From: Harmothoe impar
Taxonomy: Eukaryota > Annelida > Polychaeta > Phyllodocida > Polynoidae
Assembly (NCBI GenBank): GCA_947462335.1
Contig: OX381709.1
Location: forward strand, 38,086,186-38,150,185
DNA length: 64,000 bases
Reading direction: 5' to 3'
Below the pieces are notes generated by a model, which did not search any database, was not told where the DNA came from, and worked only from the letters and a program-made list of their open reading frames with translations. This document shows, piece by piece, positions 1-10,142 of this stretch (position 1 is the first letter of the stretch; every line of letters begins with the position of its first letter). The position numbers were made by a program, and so were the translations under genes.

Positions 1-635
1 ATCATGATAAATCTTGGTATATCAAAATAAGTTCTGGTAAGGTAAAATCAGGATAAATCATGTTTTCTTTCTAAATAGATAAATCATGATAAATCATGGT
101 AAATTATTATTAAATATGGTTATGGGTAAAATCATGATGAATCATGCTTCCCATCTTAGGAAGTTAGATCATGATAAAGTATGATTTATAATGATTATAT
201 CACAATAGAAGAAAACATGATTTACTATGATTTTGCCTCTTGGAATTACCTTAAGGTAAGATCATAATGTAGTATGCTTAATCATGATTAATCATGGTAG
301 AAGAAAAAATGATTAATCATGATTTCCCCCCTCAAGAGGTAGTATCATAATAAAGTATGATTTATCATTATCAATCATGGTAGGAGAAAACATGATTGAT
401 CGTGATTTCCCCCTTCAAGAGGTAGTATCATAATAAAGTATGATTTATCATGATTAATCATGGTAGGAGAAAACATGATTAATCATGATTTCCACTATCA
501 AGAGGTAGTATTGTAATAAAGTATGATTTATCATGATTAATCATGGTAGTAGAAAACATGATTAATCATGATTTATTATGATAGATCATGATATATCATG
601 TTTCAACATGATTAATCATGATATTTATCATGATA
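1..635. repeat. Palindromic AATCATGATT satellite
   Basis: The stretch is built from short self-complementary words such as ATCATGATTAATCATGAT. From about 331 it settles into units of about 83 bp: the word CAAGAGGTAGTAT recurs at about 333, 416 and 499. It starts before the window, so its left edge is unknown. It is very AT-rich and could form many small hairpins. Confidence 0.85.
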
Positions 636-655
636 TTTTTCTACCTGGGATACAT

Positions 656-838
656 GCCACCTAGTGTCTTATTTGGGGTCAGGGCCTTTTGTGGCCTGAC
701 GGCAATTGTTTTTTGACCTGAAGTCATTTGTGCTTTAATGCCACTTTTGCGGGCTGAGGGCTCGGTGCAAGCCTTTATGTAACGAAATGATGCTCTTTTG
801 TGGGCTGAAGGCAGTTTTGTGGGCTGAAGACCCCACAG
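656..838. repeat. Degenerate GGGCTGA short repeats
   Basis: Words such as TTTTGTGGGCTGAAGG and TTGTGGCCTGACGGC recur several times at irregular spacing. No coding signal is seen. It separates the satellite from the truncated TA-flanked element on its right. Confidence 0.4.
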
Positions 839-889
839 GTATGTTTTGTGGTGATGAGCTGATGTCTCATGTGTAAAATTACATGGTAC

Positions 890-1623
890 CTGATGTCGGA
901 CAGGGTCCTGTCATGCTAATATTGCTGTTATATCTACACCCAGGTAGTATAACCTGGACAGAAGGTTGAGTGCATTCCGAAGTATAGTACAGCAAGGAAA
1001 TACCATAATAGTTTTCCAGCATTATTTCTTTCGGACCTTTTTAAGATATGATAAAGTTTCACCATGGGCTGGTCATCACTGTACATTACATTTTCCCGGT
1101 ACCCCAAATGTGAAGGGGGCAAAACAATTATTCTACCAATGAAACATTTTAGTCTCTTTTACTATATGCACATCCTCAAATTCAATAAGCACGAAAATAT
1201 AAGGTTTTCTGGATATAAGGGAAGTATTTATAGATTTTCTATATTGAGCAGCTTCAATTGTGTTAAAAGCATATTCTAGGTGAAGATATGTTAAATATCT
1301 TTAGTAATATGCAAAGCCTGGATAAAAACTGTTATGCTTGCCATAATAGTAAGGCGAATTAGTGACTATTACTTGAAAATAACACAAGAAATCGATAGTG
1401 TCCGTCATCAAGTGAACTTGAGACATTAAATTCTCCAAGTTTGATTAGGAATATCACACTTAAAAAGACATAAAATGCCTTATTTATTGGATTTGTCATA
1501 ATCTTTCAACACTCTTTTGCTATAATTTTATCCTGATAATAGCTATAAAAGGAATATTGTACCAAAGAGAAAGGTGGCTACGGTTCCATTGCCAACGAGC
1601 GTCCGAAAGTGGTGAATCTACCC
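890..1623 (-). mobile_element. Truncated copy of GGGTAGATTCACC TIR family
   Basis: The right end reads GGTGAATCTACCC followed by TA, the terminus of the complete copy at 37447-38437. The subterminal GCGTCCGAAAGTGG is shared with the copies at 27141 and 37447. Internally, TGATGTCGGACAGGG at about 893 matches 27141-27926. The expected left terminus is absent, so the copy is truncated or decayed. No transposase frame is seen. Confidence 0.65.
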
Positions 1624-1950
1624 TATACCAGGCATCAGGTTTACCCGTATTATATAGTACAGTCATAAGAGTGCCCAATAATCCTCCCTCTTTGTGGATG
1701 TACCCACTGTAAGAGGGACAAGTGTGCATCGAAAACAGTTTACGATGTTCGGAGCCCAAATTGAATTCACCTTCCGCTCAGCCCGTCGTGGCCTGGCCTG
1801 CCGAAAAGCAGTTTACAGGTTAATGTAAATTAAGTGATTAACCTTTCAAGATGCCAGTGACCCACTGATGCAGTTAAAGAAAGATGGCGACTACCGGGTA
1901 AACCTGTGCTGTTCTCCGTACAGGCTTGGAAGGGACTAGTAAAAGTACCA

Positions 1951-2100
1951 GGTAAACAACTGCTCAAATGCCCACTTTACATGTACTACTTACCCTTTGA
2001 GCTACAATACATGCTTATAAATACCTGGTAAACAACTGCTCAAACCCCACTTTCCATGTACTACTGACCCGTTGGGCTAGAATACTTGCTACAATACTTG
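1951..2100. repeat. 76-bp tandem duplication
   Basis: GGTAAACAACTGCTCAAA starts at 1951 and again at 2027. The following sequence (cccactttMcatgtactactKacc) aligns between the two copies with a few substitutions and small gaps. No frame is conserved. Confidence 0.75.
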
Positions 2101-2149
2101 ACCAAAAAAACTGCACCCGTTTTAAGCGAAGCAGCCCGCGTGTTACTAC

Positions 2150-2280
2150 AGCTCAAAAGGGTCGGCCGCACTAAATTTCAACCTTCCTGAGGGGGGACCA
2201 AAAAATTGTCAACCCTTCCTGTGGGTGGACCCAAAAATATCTCGACCCACTCGCACAAAAATCCACCAACCCAGAACTAG
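2150..2280 (+). repeat. Dispersed repeat, partner at 21515-21650
   Basis: An 'aaggggtcRgcc...caatttcaacctKcctgaRgggg' sequence with GGGGGGACCAAAAAA occurs here and, similarly arranged, at 21515-21650. It is a non-coding interspersed repeat of unknown class. Confidence 0.55.
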
Positions 2281-3225
2281 ACAATGTTATATTATATCCA
2301 TCTCTAAATAAAGGGTTCACACTGAGTTATTAAAAGGGCATGCGGTTTGAACATACACATCCCTACACTTTGAACTGATGGGATGAAACACCTGTAAGAA
2401 CAATATGTCCATCATCCAGGCGAAGTAGAATAAACGATGATATTTGGGAAGACACATAGGATCAATTAGATATCATGTCGGAGACTAAAAACACACAAAA
2501 AGCGAGCTGAAGAGAATACGTGTGCAACACACTTGAAACACCTTCGGACTTCCTACTTCGTTATTGCGATGTAGAATGGAGTATTATAGATAGTAATGAT
2601 ACTACTCAGGAGAGTAAATCATAAAAAGTAACTAACTGTTATTATACAAACAATATTGAAAACGTGATTCTCGTCAAAGTAAAATGGATAGTATCACCTA
2701 AGGACATGTATTGCAATATCCATGTTTCTAATTGGTCGCTTGTGTAGTTAAGGTGTGATGCAGAAAGTATTTTCCAGGGAAAATGGATGTTTCAACCATT
2801 CAGAAATACGGTTAAAATAGGTACTTTAACTCTGATTTTGCCATGCTAAAAGGAAATTTATCTGGGGGTCCAATAGTCATTTTAAGATAATTTAATTAGT
2901 TAATACAATACTTACTGTAACTTTAGTTATGATATGCTGTAGATAATCTGCCACACAATAAGTGACCTTTAAACATGGTAAGAATAGTATGGAGTTCGTA
3001 CTACGCTATACTAAAGTTTGATCATGAGTTTACATTTTACATGTTGTGGTTTTACACACCAAGGCAGCCAAAAACCTCGCCACTTCCGGGGTTCAGAGAC
3101 TAATCCGCTTCCTGTTTTTTACACATAGGGCTGTGTCTCATGAGATCAGGCCAAAGTCAATGACCTTTAAGAAAATTAAATTTCTTCTTTTGATATGCAA
3201 GGAATAAAATAAAGAAAATGGCGGT
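2281..3225. other. No recognised feature
   Basis: AT-rich sequence. I saw no open frame of note, no tandem array and no inverted repeat. Confidence 0.6.
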
Positions 3226-3408
3226 GGTTATATATCCCTATTCCGCATTAGCGAGATACAGTGGCTCCACCTTATGGACCACTGGTACCAATCATAACCC
3301 TTTCCTCTGCAAGGACCAGCTCAGCTAAATCTCGTGGCCGAGATTAGGGTACAAACAGGGTGAAGGTATTGTGAATAGGTTGTAACTGGACAATACTCAT
3401 GTCACCTA

Positions 3409-3482
3409 GTCCAGGATAGTGTAATGGTTAGCACTGCGGCTTCATAATGCTGGGAGCCCAAGTTCAAATCCCTACCAGGCCA
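3409..3482 (+). pseudogene. tRNA-like sequence (CAT anticodon position)
   Basis: There is an A-box-like TAGTGTAATGGTTAGC and a B-box-like AGTTCAAATCC. The spacing is tRNA-like and the loop TTCATAA puts CAT at the anticodon position. The acceptor ends GTCCAGG and CCAGGCC pair imperfectly, and the anticodon stem has several mismatches, so it is unlikely to be a working tRNA. It more likely serves or served as an internal pol III promoter of the repeat. Confidence 0.55.
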
Positions 3483-3582
3483 AATAATATGTCCTTTAAA
3501 TATGTGTACGATTTTATTTGGTATTGTGAATAATGTATTCTGTTTCCAAAATGACTTTACTTATGGATTTGATTACCATGCA

Positions 3583-3656
3583 TTACCTGGAAGAGAATTG
3601 AACTCAGGTACTCTGCATCATGAGTCCACAGTGCAAACCACTACCCTGTCCTGGAC
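3583..3656 (-). pseudogene. Second tRNA-like sequence, inverted partner
   Basis: On the minus strand it reads GTCCAGGACAGGGTAGTGG, then CTCATGA as the anticodon-like loop and GAGTTCAATTC at the B-box position. It is homologous to 3409-3482 but diverged, and the same stem defects argue against function as a tRNA. Confidence 0.5.
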
Positions 3657-3834
3657 TAGGTGATATGGGTATTGTCCAGTTACAACCTATTCACAATACC
3701 TGCACCCTGCTTGTACCCTAATCTCGGCCACGAGATTTGGCTGAGCTGGTTGCTGGAGGTTAGAGGATATACACTGGTACCAACAAACATGGCGCTCTAC
3801 ACAGGTCATCTTGCTAATGCGGAATATAACTTTA

Positions 3835-4555
3835 CCTGCCCTAAATAAATCGTTTTCTGTCGGGAGGTCAAAGATGGCACCCGGTCAGAGATGGCACCCA
3901 GTTAAGGATCTCATAATTGTATGGAACCCCCATGAGACTTCTTCCATATCTTTCACGACATGATAGTACCTTCAATGCCCAAATTGAAATGAGAAGCGAT
4001 TGATTGTGCCACTTTAAAATGACATCTTCCCACATAATGGGAATATATACTTTTAAAGGAAATGACAGAGTTCTCTCATATGACATTACATTTTCAAAGA
4101 ATGCGGTAAAGCTGCTGTATAATATCTTAGTCGAAAATGTCCGAAATTTTCCATCATGCGTTCCTCAGAATACTGATAGTCTGAGAACACGTGGGAGCAT
4201 CTCCCTATTAATTGTTTGCATTTTTATACACTTCATACTTATACTATAGACCGTATTGCCTACTACCGAATGTAGTATTATTTAGTGGAGATGAGAGTCT
4301 AGACAGGCAAGTTTCGTAGTGCCTTCCTGAGAGACTTTCTGCTTTGTCAAACACGATATAGATGGGTTCTATGGGTTTGAGAGGTGAGGTCTGAACATCA
4401 AAGCAGGTGAATATAGCAGTGCAGATGCATGGGGTGGACGAACACGATAACATAGAAAGCATATTAGAAGGAACAAAGTGATATCTGCTATCATATATGC
4501 TGACAGATCACTAGCTCATACATCAAGTTGCACAAAACAACTCCCGGGCTGTGAC
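3835..4555. other. No recognised feature
   Basis: Apart from a short duplicated 'agatggcacccRgt' near 3875-3900, I see no repeat or gene. Open frames of 72-81 codons overlap on both strands without codon bias or recognisable product. Confidence 0.5.
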
Positions 4556-4557
4556 CA

Positions 4558-4622
4558 GGTGAAATGTCCGTCCACAAGGAGTGATATTTTTTGTGTGAAA
4601 TGTCCGTCCACAAGGAGTATAT
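4558..4622. repeat. 36-bp tandem duplication
   Basis: GTGAAATGTCCGTCCACAAG occurs at 4559 and 4595 followed by GAGT, with a different tail after each copy. Confidence 0.75.
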
Positions 4623-4629
4623 TCTTTGA

Positions 4630-6595
4630 GGGTATGAAGCCTCAACTCTCCTATCCATCATGGCGGATATCTGGGTTGCAGATTAGTGTCAGCCTACCCG
4701 GGCCGTACTGACGTAGTGCCCTAAGACTATGAGTGGTATCCACGTAATCCTTCTTTATGAAGTGATACATGTAAGTGGAGACAAGAAGAACCCCTTATAT
4801 CATTTCTACCTTTTTGTAATTCTTTTATTTAAGTTGACTGCGTGCCAGTGGATGGTGGTAGGAGATTTGAATCAAAAGCATTGCAGCTACAACGTATAGG
4901 CTTTATTCAGCTGTGTGATTCACTCCGATATCCCTGACTATTATAGCCAGCTCCTCTCAGCCCACTCGTTATATACGACTATATCCTACTTTCTATTCAC
5001 TGGAGGACTGCTGTGCCGCATTGACAACATGCCTACATAGGAGAGCTTGCCACACTGACACGCAATCTGTTCCCATGGTATTGCCTGCTCCCCGTTGGAT
5101 GTAATCTCTATACCGGATGATATACGACAGGCCTACCATGCACCGCAGGGGGCTGTTCCTATAGATGGATTTGAGAATTTTTGTGGGCCTAAAGTATCAA
5201 GTACCATTGTTAGATCACAAATTGATAACAGAGCCTTTATCCCTCAAAAGGGTACCATTTTGACGGATAAAGGCTTGACAACATGCCCTCTTCTATCCCA
5301 TTGTTTACATTATTTTGTAGGCCTACATAGTTAAGACTTAAGTTACAACCTTCCCCATCCCATTTGACAGGTGTCACACCCACATTGGGGATACATACAT
5401 GGACTCATGTATGACAGCTTGACGGACTCATGTAGCATATGTTTACCTATGTATGCATGTGGTATTTAAATTTGTATCTAGATATACTATGTCCATGTGT
5501 ATACATAGACTAGCTGTGGTGAAAACCCACTGATAAGAGATGGAACAATCGCCCAATCGGTACTGTGCCCAGAAACAGTGTCCCAAGGATCATTCCAATA
5601 CCCATTGAAAGGATTGTACTTGTATTATCAGCTAGAGCTCTTATCAGTGCGTGCTGGCCTCACCAGCCTATACCTTTAAATGGAGAGTGGCCCCTGGCCA
5701 TAATATCCAATGATAGGACAATTTGCGAACAATTTGTGTTTCACAACCCCAATTCGCAAATGCAAATCTGATGACGTACTTTGAAGGCATTTGCAAATGC
5801 GGCTTTAGAAGCACAACGTATATTAAGTTATTTGGCTTTCACATATCTGCATAAATACAATAGGCGAATGTCACCCTAAATCCAATCCTATAGGAACACC
5901 CCCCTGGTTCCCACACGTGACCGCATATCCTACATTGATCACTTTGTACATTGGTCCCCAACAACGATCACATCAATTGCTAGAACTGAGACACAGATCG
6001 TGACTGAATGAGGCCAGACATTGCAGCTTGATACGAATTGAATGCCACTTACTGTCGACAGGGCCCCTCTGTGTAGTAGGGTAGAGGAGTAATCAAGGCA
6101 AATCAGATGAGAAAGGCAATTGAGATGCCAAGAACAGGTTTCCCTTAATTTCCAATTACGGTGAGATAATATAATGGCTTTCTTGTTGGTAATTTCATCT
6201 GCATAATTATGATTAAAAATTATGCACATTTTACCACCCCCTGCCATCATTTTCGCCTTGACATTTTGAGTTAATAACAATGCATCTTGCATAAAATGCG
6301 ATCTACACTGTTGACGATATTCCAATTTTGTCAACTTTGTACACGGCAATTCAATTAATCAGAATCATTAGAATTTACTCAGGAAAGTCCTTCAGATTGT
6401 ATCGGTTCAAGATTTTCCTAACCAAAACGCCTACCATCCATAGATATCATCAATGTTAACTATGACACAAAACACTATCACTCTTTTATGTGTTTTGATA
6501 TCTATCGCACTCTGCGTGAGGATGCCGTGGGGGCTTTCATTGACATATCATTGGTACAGAGAAGAAAGATTCTACTGTACACGCGCCACATTCTT
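4630..6595. other. No recognised gene
   Basis: This stretch contains the longest open frame outside repeats (5939-6349, minus, 136 codons). I find no recognisable domain, signal peptide or codon pattern in it. GGACTCATGTA occurs twice near 5400-5435. Otherwise the sequence is unremarkable. Confidence 0.45.
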
Positions 6596-6719
6596 ATAGA
6601 GTGGTAGCAGGGTCTCCCTACGAGCTATATTAAGGGAGTTTAATACATAGTAATTACTAATGGCTACAACAAAAAAATTTACCTTCGGCAATATGTTAGG
6701 GCACGGAAAAGTATTGTTG

Positions 6720-7300
6720 TACTGAAAAAATCAGATACGATTTACCTAAAATTTGGACTTTTTAGGGATATACCCAAAAAAGTTGAAATCCTCCTTTTGT
6801 AGCATACATTTTGATCTCATCGTAATTCTAAGCATATTTACCCCTCCTAAAAGATATATGGGGTATCCAGCAAGGCTATCAGACTGTTGCACTGAAAAAA
6901 ATCAGGTTCAATTTATTACAAAATTGCAATTTTAAGGGATAAACTCCAAAAAATTGAAATCCACCTCTTGTAGCATGTTTATTGATATCATTGTAATTCT
7001 AAGCATATCGACCCCCCCCCCAAAAAAAAAAGATATATGGGGAATCCAGCAAGGCTATTAGATTGTTGCACTGAAAAAAATCAGGTTCAATTTATTGCAA
7101 AATTGCAATTTTGAGGGATAAACTCCAAAAATTGAAATCCACCTCTTGTCGCATGTATATTGATCTCATCGTAATTCTAAGCATATCTACCCCCCCTAAA
7201 TGTATATGGGGAATCCAGCAAGACTATTAGATGGTCGCACTGAAAAAAATCAGGTTCAATTTATTACAGAAGTGCAATTTTGAGGGATAAATCAAAGAAT
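6720..7300 (+). repeat. Left arm: ~170-180-bp tandem units
   Basis: Each unit holds TGAAAAAAATCAGGTTCAAT, TTGAAATCC..., TGATMTCATYGTAATTCTAA and a run of C before ATATATGGGG. The word TCAGGTTCAA recurs at about 6903, 7082 and 7251, with a diverged first unit near 6730. There are about four units. Confidence 0.75.
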
Positions 7301-7424
7301 GCCACCTCTTGTATTATAAAAATTGATCTCATTGTGATTCTCAATGGATATGGGAATCCCACCAAAGTAGGTATGAGATATCACATCCTGGCCTCCCAAA
7401 CTGAGCTTTCTGTGTACTGTGTCA

Positions 7425-8400
7425 TAGTGTTCCCTTCTCTTCCCCTCTCTTCTCCCTCTTTTCTTTCCCTTCTTTTTTTTGGGGGGGGGGGCAAGGCCTG
7501 TCGGCCCCCCCCCTGGATCCGCCAATGGCCTAAGGGCATAGCAAGTGAGATAGTAACTTAAACCAATTTTAGCCCTTTTTCTACAATTTAATTTCTGATG
7601 AAACAGGGTATTTTGGGAGTAAATTTGGTATTACTTTCATGGTTCATAAAAAAGCATTTTACCTTCATTTTCTTCTTATGTTACCTAAAACATAAATTCT
7701 GATTTTTTGGCCTAAGCATAGATATCGTTCACCTCTCTCATAATCATGCTTAAAAGTCAATGTATTATGTTATTGCCAGTACATGACATGAGAGACGGCA
7801 ATACTACATTAGCTAGATTTGGTGTCATAACATCTTGCTAGTTGTGAACACTGTTTTGTACATCATTGTGATTTCTCCTAGCTACTTTGGTAGGATTCCC
7901 AGATCCATTGAGAACTTAGTTTCCTTTCATCTGGGGGGAGGGACTTTGCATCAATCCCACATCCTGCATCCAATCATAAAGAATAAATGTATACAGATCT
8001 CAGTCTGAATAGATCTGTGCCAAAATGCACGATTTCATGTCTAGAATTTTAGAATTTTCCTGGTTGGTCTTCATGACCCCAAATCCCCCTAGTATGCCTG
8101 CTGATTTTTAATTTACTTTTGATGATTATACAAATGTACTAGTATCAGAGCATTTTGACCTAAAGAATGGATTTCTAAAGACAAATGATAGAGGTCAGTG
8201 TGGATTTTTCTTTGTTCCAAAATGCCTGAGAATGCACCATTTCAAGTCTAGACATTTTCCTGGGGGGGGGGGCGCATGTGCCCAAACCCCCTAGTGTGTG
8301 TGCTGAGCTTCGTTTGCGGTGGTTGGGGGAACAGACATTCAATCTAGGTTGGCCAGGTTTGGCCCCCCCCCCCTCTAGACAATCCTGAATCTGCCACTGT
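7425..8400. repeat. Homopolymer-rich core with possible solo transposon ends
   Basis: Two segments with long G and C runs end in CTGGATCCGCCAATGG (about 7512) and CTGAATCTGCCACTG (about 8384). I recall CAGTGGCGGATCCAGG-type ends from DNA transposons of many animals, but these are two right-end-like pieces in the same orientation, with no matching left ends. They are read as decayed fragments inside the larger element. Confidence 0.3.
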
Positions 8401-8879
8401 TGCCAGCATGATACATAAAAGTAGCTTTGCCAAGTCTACTTGGCAATACTGCATTCATACATCATGCCAACCCTCTGGGCTTGTCCAATAGCATAGAGTC
8501 AGCAGGATGTATTCACCAAGCTCTGGCAACTAGACTTATTTTGCCATTGTGATACATGAACATAGCATCAGTTCATCTATTCACCAGTGTTGCTTACAGG
8601 GTTAATACACTCCCAATTGTTGTTATTGTTGATACATGAATGCACTAATGTTTTCTGTGCACAAGAGAGATAAGGCATATTTCTTGGAGTTCTGGCATTG
8701 AAATGCTTGTGTAAAATCTCAAATAAATTATGTATCTTTTGTGACTATTGACAGTTCCTCACTGGGAAATTTGATGCATAATTAAGTCCAGCTGGGAAAT
8801 GTCAGCAGGGGTCTAGGGCACTTTTGTAGTTGTGGTCCATAGGTAAGCAACCTCCTCGTGAACATACCAGTTCCTCACC

Positions 8880-8982
8880 TTAACCCTTTAGACTCCAAAG
8901 CGGCTGCAAACGGCAGTGCCTCAATCCCCCAAAATGGCCACAAATGACTGCAAAATGGCCCTTCCTATGCCCTGAAGGTTAA
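8880..8982. mobile_element. Possible 103-bp TTAA-flanked mini-element
   Basis: The stretch begins TTAACCCTTTAGACTCC and ends CCCTGAAGGTTAA, so both borders are TTAA. The start resembles the elements at 31111 and 39029. The inverted termini are short and imperfect. Confidence 0.4.
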
Positions 8983-9529
8983 CATAGAGTGAATAAAAAT
9001 AGTTCTGCCTCAACAAAGCTCAATTCTTTGGGGCACCCAATTCTGTGTCCCAATGTAAAATTTGGGATAAAATGTATAGTTCTAGCATTATATTAATAAT
9101 GTGTCAGGAGAGCTGCAGTTGCCACCGAGCCAATATTTTCTGCTGTGCTGTATGCCCATTTCTTGGCATTCAAGATGAGTGTTTCAATGAGTTCACACAG
9201 AAAATAAACATCCAAGATGCATATGAAACTGAGATACCCTGAAATATAAATAAAACAGATAGCAATGCTATTGGGTATGGTGTTCAGTTTTGATGAAGAA
9301 AACACATTATATTATACAACCTTTTGGGAAGGTTATGAAAAAGGTGATGATCAAAGAAATAAAGTGTTTTCCCTGATATATATACTTTGATCTACATAGT
9401 AAGGAAAACCAGATGACTTTGAATAAAGGATGTGAATAAAAAATGTCATCAACCCCACTGTTGCTGGCCGATGACAAAGTCAAGCACTTTCCATAGCAAA
9501 CATTGAATAGACTTGCTGGATTCCCCATA

Positions 9530-10080
9530 TTCTTTTTTTTGGGTGGGAGGGGGGGGTAGATACACTTAGAATTACAATGAGATCAATATTTATAATACAA
9601 GAGGTGGATTTCAAATTTTTTGAGTTTATCCCTCAAAATTGCAATTTTGTAATAAATTGAACCTGATTTTTTTCAGTGCGACAATTTAATAGCCTTGCTG
9701 GATTCCCCATATATCTTTTTTTTTTTGGGGGGGGGGGTCGATATGCTTAGAATTACAATGATATCAATAAACATGCTACAAGAGGTGGATTTCAATTTTT
9801 TGGAGTTTATCCCTTAAAATTGCAATTTTGTAATAAATTGAACCTGATTTTTTTCAGTGCAACAGTCTGATAGCCTTGCTGGATGCCCCATATATCTTTT
9901 AGGAGGGGTAAATATGCTTAGAATTACGATGAGATCAAAATGTATGCTACAAAAGGAGGATTTCAACTTTTTTGGGTATATCCCTAAAAAGTCCAATTTT
10001 TAGGTAAATTGTATCAGATTTTTTCAGTACAACAATACTTTTCCGTGCCCTAACATATTGCCGAAGGTAAATTTTCTCGT
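9530..10080 (-). repeat. Right arm of 3.5-kb foldback: inverted tandem units
   Basis: The same unit as at 6720-7300 on the other strand, about three copies. The outermost unit is nearly identical to its left-arm partner; the mirrored 60-codon frames differ at one residue. Confidence 0.75.
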
Positions 10081-10142
10081 TGTAGCCATTAGTAATGACT
10101 ATGCATTAAGTCGCTTTTTGGGAGAGCCCTGCTACCACTCTA

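Larger units (their letters stand above)
3226..3831. mobile_element. Foldback element with two convergent tRNA-like modules
   Basis: The left arm (3226-3482) and right arm (3583-3831) are inverted copies. Shared blocks include TTCCGCATTAGC at the outer edge, CTGGTACCAA, the hairpin AATCTCGTGGCCGAGATT, and AGGTATTGTGAATAGGTTG. Each arm ends on the inner side with a tRNA-like sequence, and the two point at each other across about 100 bp. No transposase or clear target duplication is seen. Two SINE copies inserted head to head would be an alternative, but the arms match over about 250 bp including sequence outside the tRNA part. Confidence 0.7.
6599..10140. mobile_element. 3.5-kb TA-flanked foldback element
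   Basis: The termini GAGTGGTAGCAGGG and CCCTGCTACCACTC are inverted copies, each bordered by TA (6597-6598 and 10141-10142). Inside them, TACTAATGGCTACAAC and ATTTACCTTCGGCAATATG are also mirrored. The arms (about 6660-7300 and 9530-10080) are tandem repeats in opposite orientation, so mirrored 60-codon frames at 6753-6935 (+) and 9814-9996 (-) are a by-product. The centre (7540-9530) has no transposase frame. The TA duplication suggests mobilisation by a Tc1/mariner-like or other TA-targeting transposase. Confidence 0.8.

Noticed and set aside
3409..3656. Functional tRNA-Met genes
   Set aside because: Acceptor and anticodon stems carry several mismatches and the two copies lie in the arms of a foldback repeat.
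5939..6349. 136-codon minus frame
   Set aside because: Longest frame outside repeats, but no domain, no codon bias visible and no splice or promoter context; its length is compatible with chance over 64 kb of six-frame search.
6753..9996. Two nearly identical 60-codon frames (6753-6935 and 9814-9996)
   Set aside because: Conservation at first looked like coding selection, but both are mirrored units of the foldback element's arms.
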